NCBI GenBank assembly: GCA_016191015.1
Contig: JACPPM010000177.1
Location: forward strand, 1 to 40,889
DNA from: Acidobacteriota bacterium
GTDB taxonomy: Bacteria; Acidobacteriota; CAIWXX01
Reading direction: 5' to 3'
DNA length: 40,889 bases
The notes below the pieces were generated by a model that ran no database searches, was not told the DNA's origin, and saw only the letters and a program-made list of their open reading frames with translations. Positions 23,485-31,438 of the stretch are shown here, piece by piece. The first letter of the stretch is position 1. Each line of letters begins with the position of its first letter. Both the position numbers and the translations under genes were made by a program.

Positions 23485-25236
23485 CTATCGCTTCTTGCCC
23501 TTCTTGTCCTTGCCACCCGATCCGAGCGCCGCTTGCAGCTTCTCGGCGAAGAGGCCAAACTTCGAGTCCTCCTCGACCACTGGCGCTGGCGCAGATGCGC
23601 CGACTGCGGGCTCGACTGTCGGGGCTACCGCGGGACGGCCGCCAAGCTCAAATGAGACCTTGGAGACGTCCAGCCTGAAAATGGCCTCACTGACGTCCTC
23701 CGGACGCTGGTAGAAGGCGGGGTAGGAGAGGAGCAATCGAAGGAATTTTTCCCAGGGCACGAACGCCAGGGCGTCCAGGATGTGAAACAGCTTCAAGACG
23801 TTCATCGGATAGCTCTTCTTGGCATCCCCGATGCCGTGTAGAATCTTAACGGCAGCCTCGTAGAGGTCCCGCCTGCGATGGATTTCGGGCTGGAGCCCAT
23901 CGACCTTGTGCAGATCATCGGGCGTCACCAGGGCCTCTTCCTGTTGCCGGAAATTCGATTGACGTGGCTCCTCGGATGAGACGATCAGGTCCCGCTTTTC
24001 GTCATAGCGGAATCCGACCCCCGACCGGCGTTCCCCTTCGGCCGTCTCGAAGGCCAGCTCGTATTCCTCACCCGACCGCTCCAGTGCCAACATGTCGCCC
24101 TGCCGGCATCGAGCAAAGAGGTCGCCAAACCCGAGCAGGATGCCGGACTCCGGGAAGTAGTCGATCATGAATCGTTGTTCTCCGTACCGGACGGGGATCT
24201 CGCGCTCCATGCCGAAGAAGCCGGCCGGAACATGGAGTGGTCGGAGAGCGCCGGCCGAGGTGTCGCGAAACGAGAGGCACATCCTGACCTGTTCGGTCGA
24301 TGCCTCGAGGAACGGTAGGATCAGACGTTCTCGTTTGCGAGCCAGTATCTCCTCTTCGCCCTCGATCGTCTCAATGAAATCCTCGAGCCGCTCCACCACG
24401 CCCGGCGCCTCGTTCTTCTTAGCGTCGAGGTTCTCCTGAAGGTTCCAACGGCCCCAGTGCTTGAACGAGACGCAGACGAACTTCTTCCGGTAGAAATTCT
24501 CGAGCGTGTGGTTGAACGATATCGCGAATGTTGGAAACTTCACGTCGCCGCTGTTGGTCGAGAAAATCTCAGTGAGGATATCCTCTGTAGCCAGAGACGA
24601 CCCATGGTCTTTGATCAGCTTCTCCGCCCTGTGAATGATGCCAGGATTAATCTCGATCTTGCGCTCGGCCAAAAACCAGTTGTTCTGCCACTGCAGGAAC
24701 AGCGGGGAGGTGGTGACATCCCGCTGCAACGACGCCGTGAAGGCGGATTCCTCCTCGGGAGTCGGTTCCTGCGCCTTCACGCGGGGATCCTGGCTGTCCT
24801 CCAGAAACCTCACGTCGGCCGGCGGGTCACTCTGGGCGCATGCCAGCAGGAGCTTGGCGCCGGTCTTCGCCAGGAACTCAGTGTGAAGCTTGAACGATCC
24901 CGTTCCCTCGTAGTGGACTTCGAGCATGGTGCAGGGCAGAACGGGGTGCTTGAACTTGTCGACCACCATCAGGAGCACCTCGTCCTTCACGTGAATCGTT
25001 CTGGTCTTGCCGGCCCTCAGGGTTTCGTCATAATTCTTGAGGATCAAATCCCCGATCTCGTAATCAGACCTGGGATCGAAGATCTTGATCCGCTTGCGGG
25101 TGACCCCGGCCTTCTTCCGTTCAAGAATTGTCTGGACGATGCTAGCGAGGGGGAGTGGCTCGTCCAGCTCCTCGAAGAGGCTCTTCACAGCCTCGACGTC
25201 GTCACTCTGATATTCTAGCTTGCTCGTTTCGGTCAT
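23485..25236 (-). CDS. Unknown protein inserted between rph and rdgB
   Basis: The 583-residue soluble protein has no signal peptide or membrane helix and no family I can name. The N-terminal 60 residues (VEAVKSLFEELDEPLPLASIV onward) look helical and may form a small adaptor-like domain. The middle has conserved-looking aromatic segments (FPTFAISFNHTLENFYRKKF and VSFKHWGRWNLQENL). The C terminus is an Ala/Pro linker ending in the lysine-rich KDKKGKKR. ATG 25236 is chosen because a promoter at 25289-25317 lies upstream. The longer frame to 25317 would start inside that promoter. It is monocistronic, opposite to its neighbours, and flanked on both sides by members of one repeat family, which points to insertion into an older rph-rdgB unit. 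Confidence 0.8.
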   Translation of the reverse strand: MTETSKLEYQSDDVEAVKSLFEELDEPLPLASIVQTILERKKAGVTRKRIKIFDPRSDYEIGDLILKNYDETLRAGKTRTIHVKDEVLLMVVDKFKHPVLPCTMLEVHYEGTGSFKLHTEFLAKTGAKLLLACAQSDPPADVRFLEDSQDPRVKAQEPTPEEESAFTASLQRDVTTSPLFLQWQNNWFLAERKIEINPGIIHRAEKLIKDHGSSLATEDILTEIFSTNSGDVKFPTFAISFNHTLENFYRKKFVCVSFKHWGRWNLQENLDAKKNEAPGVVERLEDFIETIEGEEEILARKRERLILPFLEASTEQVRMCLSFRDTSAGALRPLHVPAGFFGMEREIPVRYGEQRFMIDYFPESGILLGFGDLFARCRQGDMLALERSGEEYELAFETAEGERRSGVGFRYDEKRDLIVSSEEPRQSNFRQQEEALVTPDDLHKVDGLQPEIHRRRDLYEAAVKILHGIGDAKKSYPMNVLKLFHILDALAFVPWEKFLRLLLSYPAFYQRPEDVSEAIFRLDVSKVSFELGGRPAVAPTVEPAVGASAPAPVVEEDSKFGLFAEKLQAALGSGGKDKKGKKR

Positions 25237-25288
25237 GATCAATTGTGAAGTCGCGCGGTTGCCTCGGGATCGCCCCGATGAAAGTGTC

Positions 25289-25317
25289 ATCCTACATTCT
25301 CCGATCAGCCGAGTCAA
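25289..25317 (-). promoter_or_regulatory. Sigma-70-like promoter of the 583-residue gene
   Basis: On the minus strand: TTGACT (25312-25317), a 17-base spacer and TAGGAT (25289-25294). The predicted start near 25282 leaves a leader of about 46 bases before ATG 25236. Confidence 0.65.
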
Positions 25318-25344
25318 TAATGGAGAAGGATGACCAGGGGAACG

Positions 25345-25560
25345 TCAAAGTCGCGCCGCGAAGTCCGGGTGAAGTCGATCGGAGGAAACCGCAGATGACG
25401 CAGATTTTCGGAGGGATTACACAGATGGGATCATGACTCATCGCAGAGCGCTCCTCAAAGCGAATTCCATCGGCCTCGCGAACCCATCGGCGGAATCTGC
25501 GCGAAGAATCCGCGAAATCTGCGGTTAGCTCGGTACTTTGACGAGGCCCTGAGGATGACG
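25345..25560 (+). repeat. Interspersed 'CGCAGAT' repeat, divergent copy D
   Basis: Starts with CAAAGTCGCG as copy A does, has AAACCGCAGATGACGCAGAT at 25386-25405, and ends with CGCGAAATCTGCGG and GAGGCCCTGAGGATGACGA. The middle differs from the other copies. It is directly followed by copy B. Nothing else is seen in the 632-base gap between the unknown gene's start and rdgB apart from the promoter. Confidence 0.6.
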
Positions 25561-25567
25561 ACAAGAC

Positions 25568-25752
25568 TGCGGCCAAGTCGAGGCGCCAATTCGGGCGTGT
25601 CCGTTCCGTACGTAACCGCAGATCGCGCAGATTCTTCCAGCATTCAACCGACGCGCAACTTCGTCCTCGCTCTCGGGTCGCCGCGAACCATCTGCGACTT
25701 CTATGAGTCAATCTGTGCAATCTGCGGTTTCCGGGGCTTTGCCGTAGCCTTG
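25568..25752 (+). repeat. Interspersed 'CGCAGAT' repeat, copy B
   Basis: Aligns with copy A along its whole length, including GTCCGTTCCGTACGTAACC, TTCCAGCATTCAACCGACG and TCAATCTGTGCAATCTGCGG. It is bounded on both sides by CCTTGAGGATGACGA-like sequence (about 25549 and 25750), which marks the unit boundary. Confidence 0.75.
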
Positions 25753-25868
25753 AGGATGACGAGCCGTGGCCCCGAACTAGTGGAGCTGACCAGTCGAAGC
25801 TCGGCACCGGAGCGCTGGATCGACGCTCTCGTTGCACCGGTCAGCTTTCGTCATGTACGCTGGGACAG

Positions 25869-26531
25869 ATGCGGAAGCAGACTGGACCGACGCGACTCGT
25901 GCTCGCCACCTCGAACAAGGGGAAGGTGAGGGAGGTCAGGCGACTTCTGAAGGGATGTGGATTGGCCCTCCAGTCACTCCCGGCCACCCCATTGTTCGCT
26001 GGGGCTCCGCTCGAAGACGGACGGACGTTCGCGGAGAACGCGTGCAAGAAGGCCTCCCATTACGCGCGCGCGCTGAAGGCCCACGTTTTCTCGGAGGATA
26101 GCGGGCTCAGGGTCCGAGCGCTGGGAGGAATGCCGGGTGTCCGGTCGGCGCGATTCCTCGGGCCGTCCGCATCGGATGACGAGAAGTGTCGCGCCGTTCT
26201 GGACAGGCTCAAATGCATCCCCACCGGCACCGCGCGCGCAGCCACGTTCGTGGCTGCCGGGGCCATCGCTGATCCACAAGGCCGGATCCTCTTCGTCGCC
26301 ACGGCTCGCTGCGCCGGCCGCATCGCCTTCGATCCGAAGGGCCGCTCAGGGTTCGGCTACGACCCCATTTTCTACTATCACCCTTCGAGAAAGACCTTCG
26401 CCGAGATGTCGTCGGACGAAAAGAATCGAGTGAGTCATCGGGGGCGCCTGCTGGCGAAGGTCATCCTGTTCCTCGGCCGGCGATTCCCGCGCGAGGGGCG
26501 ATTCCGTGGTCGTCCGTTGGGCCGCGCCTGA
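25869..26531 (+). CDS. rdgB: XTP/dITP pyrophosphatase (RdgB/HAM1)
   Basis: RdgB hydrolyses non-canonical purine triphosphates (XTP, dITP) to monophosphates and so cleans the nucleotide pool. The motifs are all present: TSNKGKVREV at the N terminus, FAENACKKASHYA, SEDSGLRVRALGGMPGVRSARF, GFGYDPIFYY and SHRGRLLAK. At 220 residues it is slightly long, with an Arg-rich tail (REGRFRGRPLGRA). ATG 25869 has no clear ribosome site. The gene lost its usual position right after rph, or was separated by the repeat-flanked insert. It converges on the dCTP deaminase gene with 25 bases between stops. Confidence 0.93.
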   Translation: MRKQTGPTRLVLATSNKGKVREVRRLLKGCGLALQSLPATPLFAGAPLEDGRTFAENACKKASHYARALKAHVFSEDSGLRVRALGGMPGVRSARFLGPSASDDEKCRAVLDRLKCIPTGTARAATFVAAGAIADPQGRILFVATARCAGRIAFDPKGRSGFGYDPIFYYHPSRKTFAEMSSDEKNRVSHRGRLLAKVILFLGRRFPREGRFRGRPLGRA

Positions 26532-26556
26532 CGAGGCTGCGTCGTCCATCCGTCGC

Positions 26557-27075
26557 TCAAAAACTCTCTTCGTCCTGGTTTCGGAACACGCCTCGATAGG
26601 CGGCTCGGCCCGATGTCCGCTGAAAAATGAACTGACAGATGGGCAACCCTGGGGTGAGGTAGATGGGCATCGGGCTGAAATTGCTGATCTCGAGACACTG
26701 TTTGTTCGCTATCCCGGGCTGCATGAAGCTCGCAGAGATGTGGACCAGCAGGCCCAGCCTGGCGTAGCGGCTCCTTCCTTCGAGCCAGCCGCAGATATTG
26801 TTGGCCAGGCGAATCCGTTCATAGGTGATCCCGAGAACCGTCTCCTGCGGCATCAGCATCAAGCGATCCAAAACCCGAACCTTCTCGGTGATCTCCTCAT
26901 AGTTGAGCCGGTCGTCGATGGTCAGCACGCTGTGCCGTTTCTTGAAGACCCGGAATTCGTTCCCGAGGTGCAGATCGACGGAGGCGGGGCCGACACACTT
27001 CCCATCAAACGGCTCAATCCGGATGTTCCCGCGCTTGATCTCCTTCAGAATCTCCGGTCGGGTCAATATCGACAT
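26557..27075 (-). CDS. dcd: dCTP deaminase
   Basis: This trimeric dUTPase-fold enzyme deaminates dCTP to dUTP for dTMP synthesis. The motifs seen are GPASVDLHLGNEFRVF, LEGRSRYARLGLLVH, the active-site region SASFMQPGIANKQCLEISN with the catalytic glutamate in CLE, and a C-terminal lid AYRGVFRNQDEESF. The 172-residue length fits. The usual DPG of the E. coli enzyme is QPG here, as I recall from archaeal-type members, so a bifunctional deaminase/diphosphatase is not excluded. ATG 27075 is 73 bases downstream of the sigma factor stop, so the two genes may share a transcript. Confidence 0.88.
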   Translation of the reverse strand: MSILTRPEILKEIKRGNIRIEPFDGKCVGPASVDLHLGNEFRVFKKRHSVLTIDDRLNYEEITEKVRVLDRLMLMPQETVLGITYERIRLANNICGWLEGRSRYARLGLLVHISASFMQPGIANKQCLEISNFSPMPIYLTPGLPICQFIFQRTSGRAAYRGVFRNQDEESF

Positions 27076-27148
27076 ACGTCCGAAGACTCAGAGAGCCGAG
27101 ACACCCACACCGTTCATCGCACCCGGTCCATCCTCGAGTCTCTCGAAT

Positions 27149-28138
27149 TCAGTTGTTGGCAATGAGCATCCGCAGGTCCTTCCAGTGCGACGAGAGCCGC
27201 AGCTTGCGAAGGGCGTTGGCCTCAATCTGCCGTATCCTCTCTCGCGTCACATTGAACGCCTGCCCGACTTCATCCAGTGTGTGCCGCCGGGGCTCATCGA
27301 TGCCGAACCGCATCCTCAAGACACGCTCTTCACGAGGGGAGAGCGACCTGAGTCCCTCCCTGACCTGGTAGGCCATGTCCTTCGTCATCATTTCGTCGAT
27401 CGGAGACACAGCGTTGGTGTCGTTGATGAATTGAGCGAGAGTGCTTTCCTCCTCTTCTCCAATCGGCTTCTCCAGGGGCACCGGAGTGTTGGCGACTTTC
27501 AAGGCATCGACAACCTTGTCGAGCGGCAGTCCCATCCTCTGTGATATCTCATTCGGTGTGGCCTCGTGGCCGGTCTGTTGAGTCAGCTCTCGCGCATGCT
27601 TCACCACCTGGTTATAAATCTCCACCATGTGGACCGGCACACGTATCACACGACCCTTGTCTGCGATGGCGCGGATCACCGCCTGCTTGATCCACCAGAC
27701 CGCATACGTGCTGAACTTGTTACCCATCTGGAAATCATACTTCTCGACGGCGCGGATCAACCCGAGGTTCCCCTCCTGGATCAAATCCATCAGAGACAGC
27801 CCCCGGTTCGTGTACTTCTTCGCAATGTTCACGACCAAGCGAAGGTTGGACATGATCAGCTCCTGCCGCGCCCGCTCCGCATCCTGCTCGGCCACCCGAA
27901 GCCTCGCCGCCAACTCCTTGCATGCCGTCCTCTTGTCCTTATTCCGCCTCATCATCTCGAGGCGCTTCCTCTGTTTCGCTACCCACTTCGACTTGTCTAT
28001 CCGTTTTGCAATCTCAACTTCTTCTTCTCGTGTCAGCAAACGAACCCTGCGAATATCCCTCAGATATGTCTTCAGGGCTGTATCAGACTCTTCCCAGTAA
28101 CCCCGTCCCCCAGAACCCTGACTCGAGCTCGTATCCAT
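27149..28138 (-). CDS. RNA polymerase sigma factor, sigma-70 family (RpoD/RpoS type)
   Basis: The factor has regions 1.2 to 4.2 and no region 1.1. Region 1.2 is ALKTYLRDIRRVRLLTREEE. Region 2 spans LIMSNLRLVVNIAKKYTNRG, LSLMDLIQEGNLGL and KFSTYAVWWIKQAVIRAI. Region 3 follows, then region 4 (RSLSPREERVLRMRFGID and HTLDEVGQAFNVTRERIRQIE). Its 329 residues match RpoS length, and the principal factor of some lineages is also this short, so primary versus stationary-phase role is open. A near-consensus promoter lies at 28476-28504, leaving a 5' leader of about 330 bases. AAGGAG precedes ATG 28138 by about 11 bases. Confidence 0.92.
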   Translation of the reverse strand: MDTSSSQGSGGRGYWEESDTALKTYLRDIRRVRLLTREEEVEIAKRIDKSKWVAKQRKRLEMMRRNKDKRTACKELAARLRVAEQDAERARQELIMSNLRLVVNIAKKYTNRGLSLMDLIQEGNLGLIRAVEKYDFQMGNKFSTYAVWWIKQAVIRAIADKGRVIRVPVHMVEIYNQVVKHARELTQQTGHEATPNEISQRMGLPLDKVVDALKVANTPVPLEKPIGEEEESTLAQFINDTNAVSPIDEMMTKDMAYQVREGLRSLSPREERVLRMRFGIDEPRRHTLDEVGQAFNVTRERIRQIEANALRKLRLSSHWKDLRMLIANN

Positions 28139-28469
28139 TCTCCTATTCGCTCCTTCCCAAGTTCCATGTCCGTCCGTCTGGAATAGTGTGCAAATTCAAT
28201 GCCACACACGTCACTCCCCGGTGTGCTACCGGACACATGACCACCATGTCTCTCATTTATCGGCACCAACGCCGAATGGCCTTAGCCCCAACCTCTCCCC
28301 AGCGTCACCGCCGGGGCAGGACCCGTAAACCCTAGAGCCAAGCCCAGTTCGGCCTACCTACACCCCAGACCCATAGAGGCAACCCCGCCTCGCCGTTCCC
28401 TCCAACACCTTCGCACCCTCCACATACCGTTCGTTTCTTCGACTCACCGACTCCTTCTCTATACCCTTC
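28139..28469 (-). other. Long 5' leader of the sigma factor gene
   Basis: About 330 bases between the predicted transcript start and the sigma factor ATG. Only unconvincing small frames are seen, such as a 23-codon frame starting with MWRVRRC without a ribosome site. There is no known riboswitch motif. The plus strand of 28139-28741 shows nothing coding. Confidence 0.45.
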
Positions 28470-28475
28470 GATCAT

Positions 28476-28504
28476 GATATAGGACCGCCGGGCACTTTTG
28501 TCAA
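28476..28504 (-). promoter_or_regulatory. Strong sigma-70 promoter of the sigma factor gene
   Basis: On the minus strand: TTGACA (28499-28504), exactly 17 bases, then TATATC (28476-28481). It is two mismatches from consensus in the -10 hexamer and none in the -35. Confidence 0.75.
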
Positions 28505-28741
28505 ACGGTTGACACCCCTGAGTGACAGTCCACTGTCCCAGTGAACGGACCCCGAACCGCCCAGCCTCGACTGGTGGGCGACAGTACGGCAGAATCCTGA
28601 GATCCACCACCCGAATGCAAACTAGAGGCATGCGACACAGCCAGTTTTGTCCCGGAATCAATCACTTCTGGAACCAGGAGGGAACGTTCGATGAAACGTC
28701 CGGCTCCCTCTCTCGAGCTTCCGTGTCCCTCTTTTCTTTCT

Positions 28742-28771
28742 TTGACACGCTGGCGGAGCCTCTGCTACATT
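28742..28771 (+). promoter_or_regulatory. Sigma-70 promoter of the tRNA pair
   Basis: TTGACA (28742-28747), an 18-base spacer and TACATT (28766-28771), ending 10 bases before the tRNA-Pro 5' end. Confidence 0.72.
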
Positions 28772-28781
28772 GGTGGTGGTT

Positions 28782-28860
28782 CGGGACGTAGCGCAGCCTG
28801 GCTTAGCGCGCCTGCCTTGGGAGCAGGAGGTCGGTGGTTCAAATCCACTCGTCCCGACCA
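28782..28860 (+). tRNA. tRNA-Pro (anticodon TGG)
   Basis: Acceptor CGGGACG pairs with CGTCCCG, followed by A and an encoded CCA. The anticodon arm is CCTGC-CTTGGGA-GCAGG, giving TGG, which reads CCA and other proline codons. The T arm is GGTGG-TTCAAAT-CCACT, with one G-U pair. It is preceded by a clear promoter, and tRNA-Arg follows 22 bases later. Confidence 0.96.
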
Positions 28861-28882
28861 GTGAGTCGGACAAGTCACCTTG

Positions 28883-28956
<74 letters not shown>

Positions 28957-29003
28957 CTTTGCATCCGGGCATCTCGTACTTGGCGGGATCGCCTCTCTTG
29001 AGC

Positions 29004-29654
29004 ATGAACAGACGAACCTTGTTGCCGGTTGGTTTGACGGGCGCCGTGGGTTGCTGCTGCGCCATAGCGGCAGGTGCGTACTACGCCGTGGGGACGCCCA
29101 GCTATTCCTTGTTTCGGATGCAGCAGGCAATGCGTCGAGGCGATGCAGCTGCTTTCTATGCGTATTTCGACACCGAGGCAGTGGCGAAGAACGCGGTCGC
29201 TCACCTGGCTGGGAAGAGACCTCCTTCGCCCGTGCGACGTGCGGCGGTTATCCCTCCACGGGCCGCAGACCTACTGGCGGACAAGCTCGAGAGAAGAATC
29301 CGGGAGCAGCTCGATCAGCGTCTCAATGACCCGGAGAAGGCCTTCCTCGATGCCATGGAGTTCGTCGGGCTGAATCGAGACGGAAGCATCGCGACGGCAA
29401 CGATCCGCCACCAGAACCAGGGGTCACAAACCAGCCTGCGCCTGGTTCAATCGGCCGATCGCCGGTGGAAAGTGGTTGACCTTGACCTCCAAATGATAGG
29501 GATGACGGAAGATGAGGTGTCGTCCGTGGAACGGGTCTCTGAGTCTGTACCGGAGGGGGAGAGCGATGAAGCAGCAGGCTCGTCAACAAGGCCGCCGGGC
29601 CGAGATCGCCCGTTGCTTGGGCAGAGAAGACAACAACCAGGCGGAAACCGCTGA
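29004..29654 (+). CDS. DUF2939-like membrane-anchored protein
   Basis: An N-terminal helix (LLPVGLTGAVGCCCAIAAGAYY) is followed by the DUF2939-type pattern GTPSYSLFRMQQAMRRGDAAAFYAYFDTEAVAKN. That pattern resembles small NTF2-like domains of envelope proteins with no assigned function. A Gln/Arg-rich helical stretch comes next, then a beta-rich half (DGSIATATIRHQNQGSQTSLRLVQ). The C-terminal 50 residues are low complexity. The frame is open from 28959 near the tRNA, but ATG 29004 places the hydrophobic helix at the N terminus as expected. The ribosome site is weak. The 216-residue protein stands alone between the tRNAs and a repeat island. It could be served by tRNA read-through, as no promoter is seen. 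Confidence 0.7.
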   Translation: MNRRTLLPVGLTGAVGCCCAIAAGAYYAVGTPSYSLFRMQQAMRRGDAAAFYAYFDTEAVAKNAVAHLAGKRPPSPVRRAAVIPPRAADLLADKLERRIREQLDQRLNDPEKAFLDAMEFVGLNRDGSIATATIRHQNQGSQTSLRLVQSADRRWKVVDLDLQMIGMTEDEVSSVERVSESVPEGESDEAAGSSTRPPGRDRPLLGQRRQQPGGNR

Positions 29655-29689
29655 GGGTGAGGACCTCTTTGTAACTGGTCGGGCAGGTA

Positions 29690-29765
29690 ATCACCAGAGG
29701 CACAGGAGGCACAGTTTGTGGTTTTTGGGATTCCGTGCATTTTGTGGTCGCGCCTGTCCGTACCG
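29690..29765 (+). repeat. Remnant of 'caccagaggcacagg' type repeat
   Basis: ATCACCAGAGGCACAGGAGGCACAG and later GTGGTTTTTGGGATTCCGTGCATTTTGTGG resemble the CACAGAGGCACAG repeats seen between genes in many GC-rich genomes. No second copy exists in the window. The interval 29766-29863 holds nothing I can name. Confidence 0.35.
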
Positions 29766-29863
29766 CGCAATCACGTTTTTCCTTCACTCAGCCCTCTATT
29801 AGTTGACATAATAATCCTTATGCGACGCGGTAGTGGCGACCCGCCGTCTTCCCAACCCGGCGG

Positions 29864-30092
29864 AGCCGCAACCAAACAGGCAAGACCCGAGCACGCCGCA
29901 AGCCCCTCCCGAGCACCCCCTCAGGAAAGCAAGAAGTTAGGAATGCAGGAAGGGATCTGTTCGATGGCACCCAGACGCCGGCGATGACAGGCCAGTTCCT
30001 GGATTCCTCCCTTCCTGCTTTCCTGAGAGGGGTCCGGAAGATCTCACCCCCTCGAACGATCTGCCATTTCGTGTAAGCACTCAACTTTTTAG
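29864..30092 (-). repeat. Palindromic intergenic repeat R1, complete copy
   Basis: Read on the minus strand, it starts CTAAAAAGTTGAGTGCTTACACG and matches 40693-40889 over about 197 bases at most positions. Its tail (29864-29880) matches the window start. Inside is an inverted repeat: CTCAGGAAAGCAGGAAGGGA against TCCCTTCCTGCATTCCTAAC and TTGCTTTCCTGAG. A frame runs through it, but indels between copies shift that frame, so it is not a gene. Confidence 0.8.
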
Positions 30093-30172
30093 AGCCTATG
30101 CTCATTCGACCTCTCCGCCTCGAATGAGAGGCTCGCTCCGCTCGCAGCCGAGATCCGCAATACCGCCAAAGT

Positions 30173-30245
30173 CACCAAGACACCAGGACCCACCAAGCGG
30201 GTCCCCTCACCCCCTGGTGCGGCTTGGTGTCTCCGTGTCTTGGTG
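30173..30245 (+). repeat. Palindromic 'CACCAAGACAC' repeat
   Basis: The left arm at 30173-30197 (CACCAAGACACC onward) is the near-complement of the right arm at 30223-30245 (CTTGGTGTCTCCGTGTCTTGG). The arms are separated by 25 bases. It lies beside R1. The remaining stretch to 30310 shows only a short CAACATGTTG palindrome. Confidence 0.7.
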
Positions 30246-30310
30246 GTTTGGACGCCGGTTCCCTCACCCCCGGCTGACAACATGTTGGTAAGAGTCGAGC
30301 GCTAAGGTGC

Positions 30311-31306
30311 CTAGACTCCCGCCCGCACGGCCCTCCACGCCAGTTCGATCGCCTCGACCGGATCGAATCTCATCATCAGGTTCAGCTCCGCGTCGCTCGT
30401 GCACCAGCAGGTCCGGCATGTGACACGAGGCACGTCCCGCATGGCATCCCGCACCGAGCGCGCCAGACACGACGACGGGGCTGCCAGTTCTTCCCGTTTG
30501 TTGCAGGGGAAAATGTTGCCGTTTGGCATTAGGTACGCGAACAGGCGGCCCGCGAAGCACCTGATGTCCTTGCCGCCCGGCAAGGCTGCCAGGTACCTGA
30601 TACCGGCGCGCGAGTTGACGATGGCGCCTGAGCTTCGTCGCAGATGCGCGAGCCTACCCGAGAGCGCCCTCATTTGGGTGCTGTCCAGCATGAGGGTATC
30701 GATGTCCTTGTTCCCTGCTGGCTCATGGTTGATAGGCTGGAATTTGATTCTCGCGCCGTATTCGGTGGCGATGCGGATCACCTCATCGACATGAGGCAGG
30801 CTGGCGGTTGAGACGACGGGGTTGAGCACGACCGGGATGCGGTCTTTCCTGGCATCGGCGAGCACGGCCATGACCTCGGCAAATGAGCCCGGAGCGCGGT
30901 ATGCGTCGTGGACGGATTCCGGGCCGTCGAGGCTGATCTTGAGCATGTCGACGCGGCCTATTTCGGGTTTTCGCTTGAGGTACAATGCCCCGTTGGTCGT
31001 CAGACAGACGAAGATCCGCTTCTGGCGGCACCGTTCTATGATCAGTCCGGCGTCCTTCCGCACGAGCGGCTCGCCGCCGCTCAGGAAGACAAACTGGGTT
31101 CCCATTTCCGCGAACTCATCGACAATTTCGAGCGCGCGTTCGGTCGAGACTTCAGTGTCGACCTGATTCGGCCGGTCACAGTATGAGCAGCGGTAGTTGC
31201 AACGGTTCGTGATTGGCCAGCTCAGGAACAGCGGTATTTGCCTGCCGAGGAAGCGCACCTTGGCCATCGCTGATGCGGCCTTGATCTTGTCCCCCCAGGT
31301 CATCAT
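30311..31306 (-). CDS. Radical SAM enzyme with C-terminal cysteine region
   Basis: The 331-residue protein binds a [4Fe-4S] cluster through CNYRCSYC (CxxxCxxC) in TNRCNYRCSYCDRPNQ. FLSGGEPLVRKD follows, matching the GGEP SAM-binding motif, and then KISLDGPESVHD, a common radical SAM strand. The C-terminal part has further cysteines (IRCFAGRL, IFPCNKRE, VTCRTCWCTS), which look like a SPASM/twitch-type auxiliary cluster site. The substrate is unknown. The family includes HpnH-like and peptide-modifying enzymes, and no precursor peptide is evident nearby. ATG 31306 is preferred over GTG 31324, but no ribosome site is clear. It is the last gene of a minus-strand set, 171 bases after the phosphatase. 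Confidence 0.85.
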   Translation of the reverse strand: MMTWGDKIKAASAMAKVRFLGRQIPLFLSWPITNRCNYRCSYCDRPNQVDTEVSTERALEIVDEFAEMGTQFVFLSGGEPLVRKDAGLIIERCRQKRIFVCLTTNGALYLKRKPEIGRVDMLKISLDGPESVHDAYRAPGSFAEVMAVLADARKDRIPVVLNPVVSTASLPHVDEVIRIATEYGARIKFQPINHEPAGNKDIDTLMLDSTQMRALSGRLAHLRRSSGAIVNSRAGIRYLAALPGGKDIRCFAGRLFAYLMPNGNIFPCNKREELAAPSSCLARSVRDAMRDVPRVTCRTCWCTSDAELNLMMRFDPVEAIELAWRAVRAGV

Positions 31307-31438
31307 CGGCAGTCGCCGACACACGCATCACGCAAGATTGCGGTATGTTGGCTCGCCCCCTCCCCTCCCCTTCATTCTATCCCCTGGGCTGGAAGAGAGT
31401 CTGCCACGCGCGGCAGGCGATCAGGGAGGCGCTCAAGT

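Noticed and set aside
28332-28661. 109-codon minus-strand frame upstream of the sigma factor
   Set aside because: It overlaps the strong promoter and has no ribosome site, domain or codon pattern like its neighbours.
29818-30105. 95-codon minus-strand frame whose peptide (SKKLSAYTKWQ) resembles one at the right end of the window (SKKLSADTKWQ)
   Set aside because: Both are readings of repeat R1. Differences between copies show no third-position bias, and indels shift the frame.
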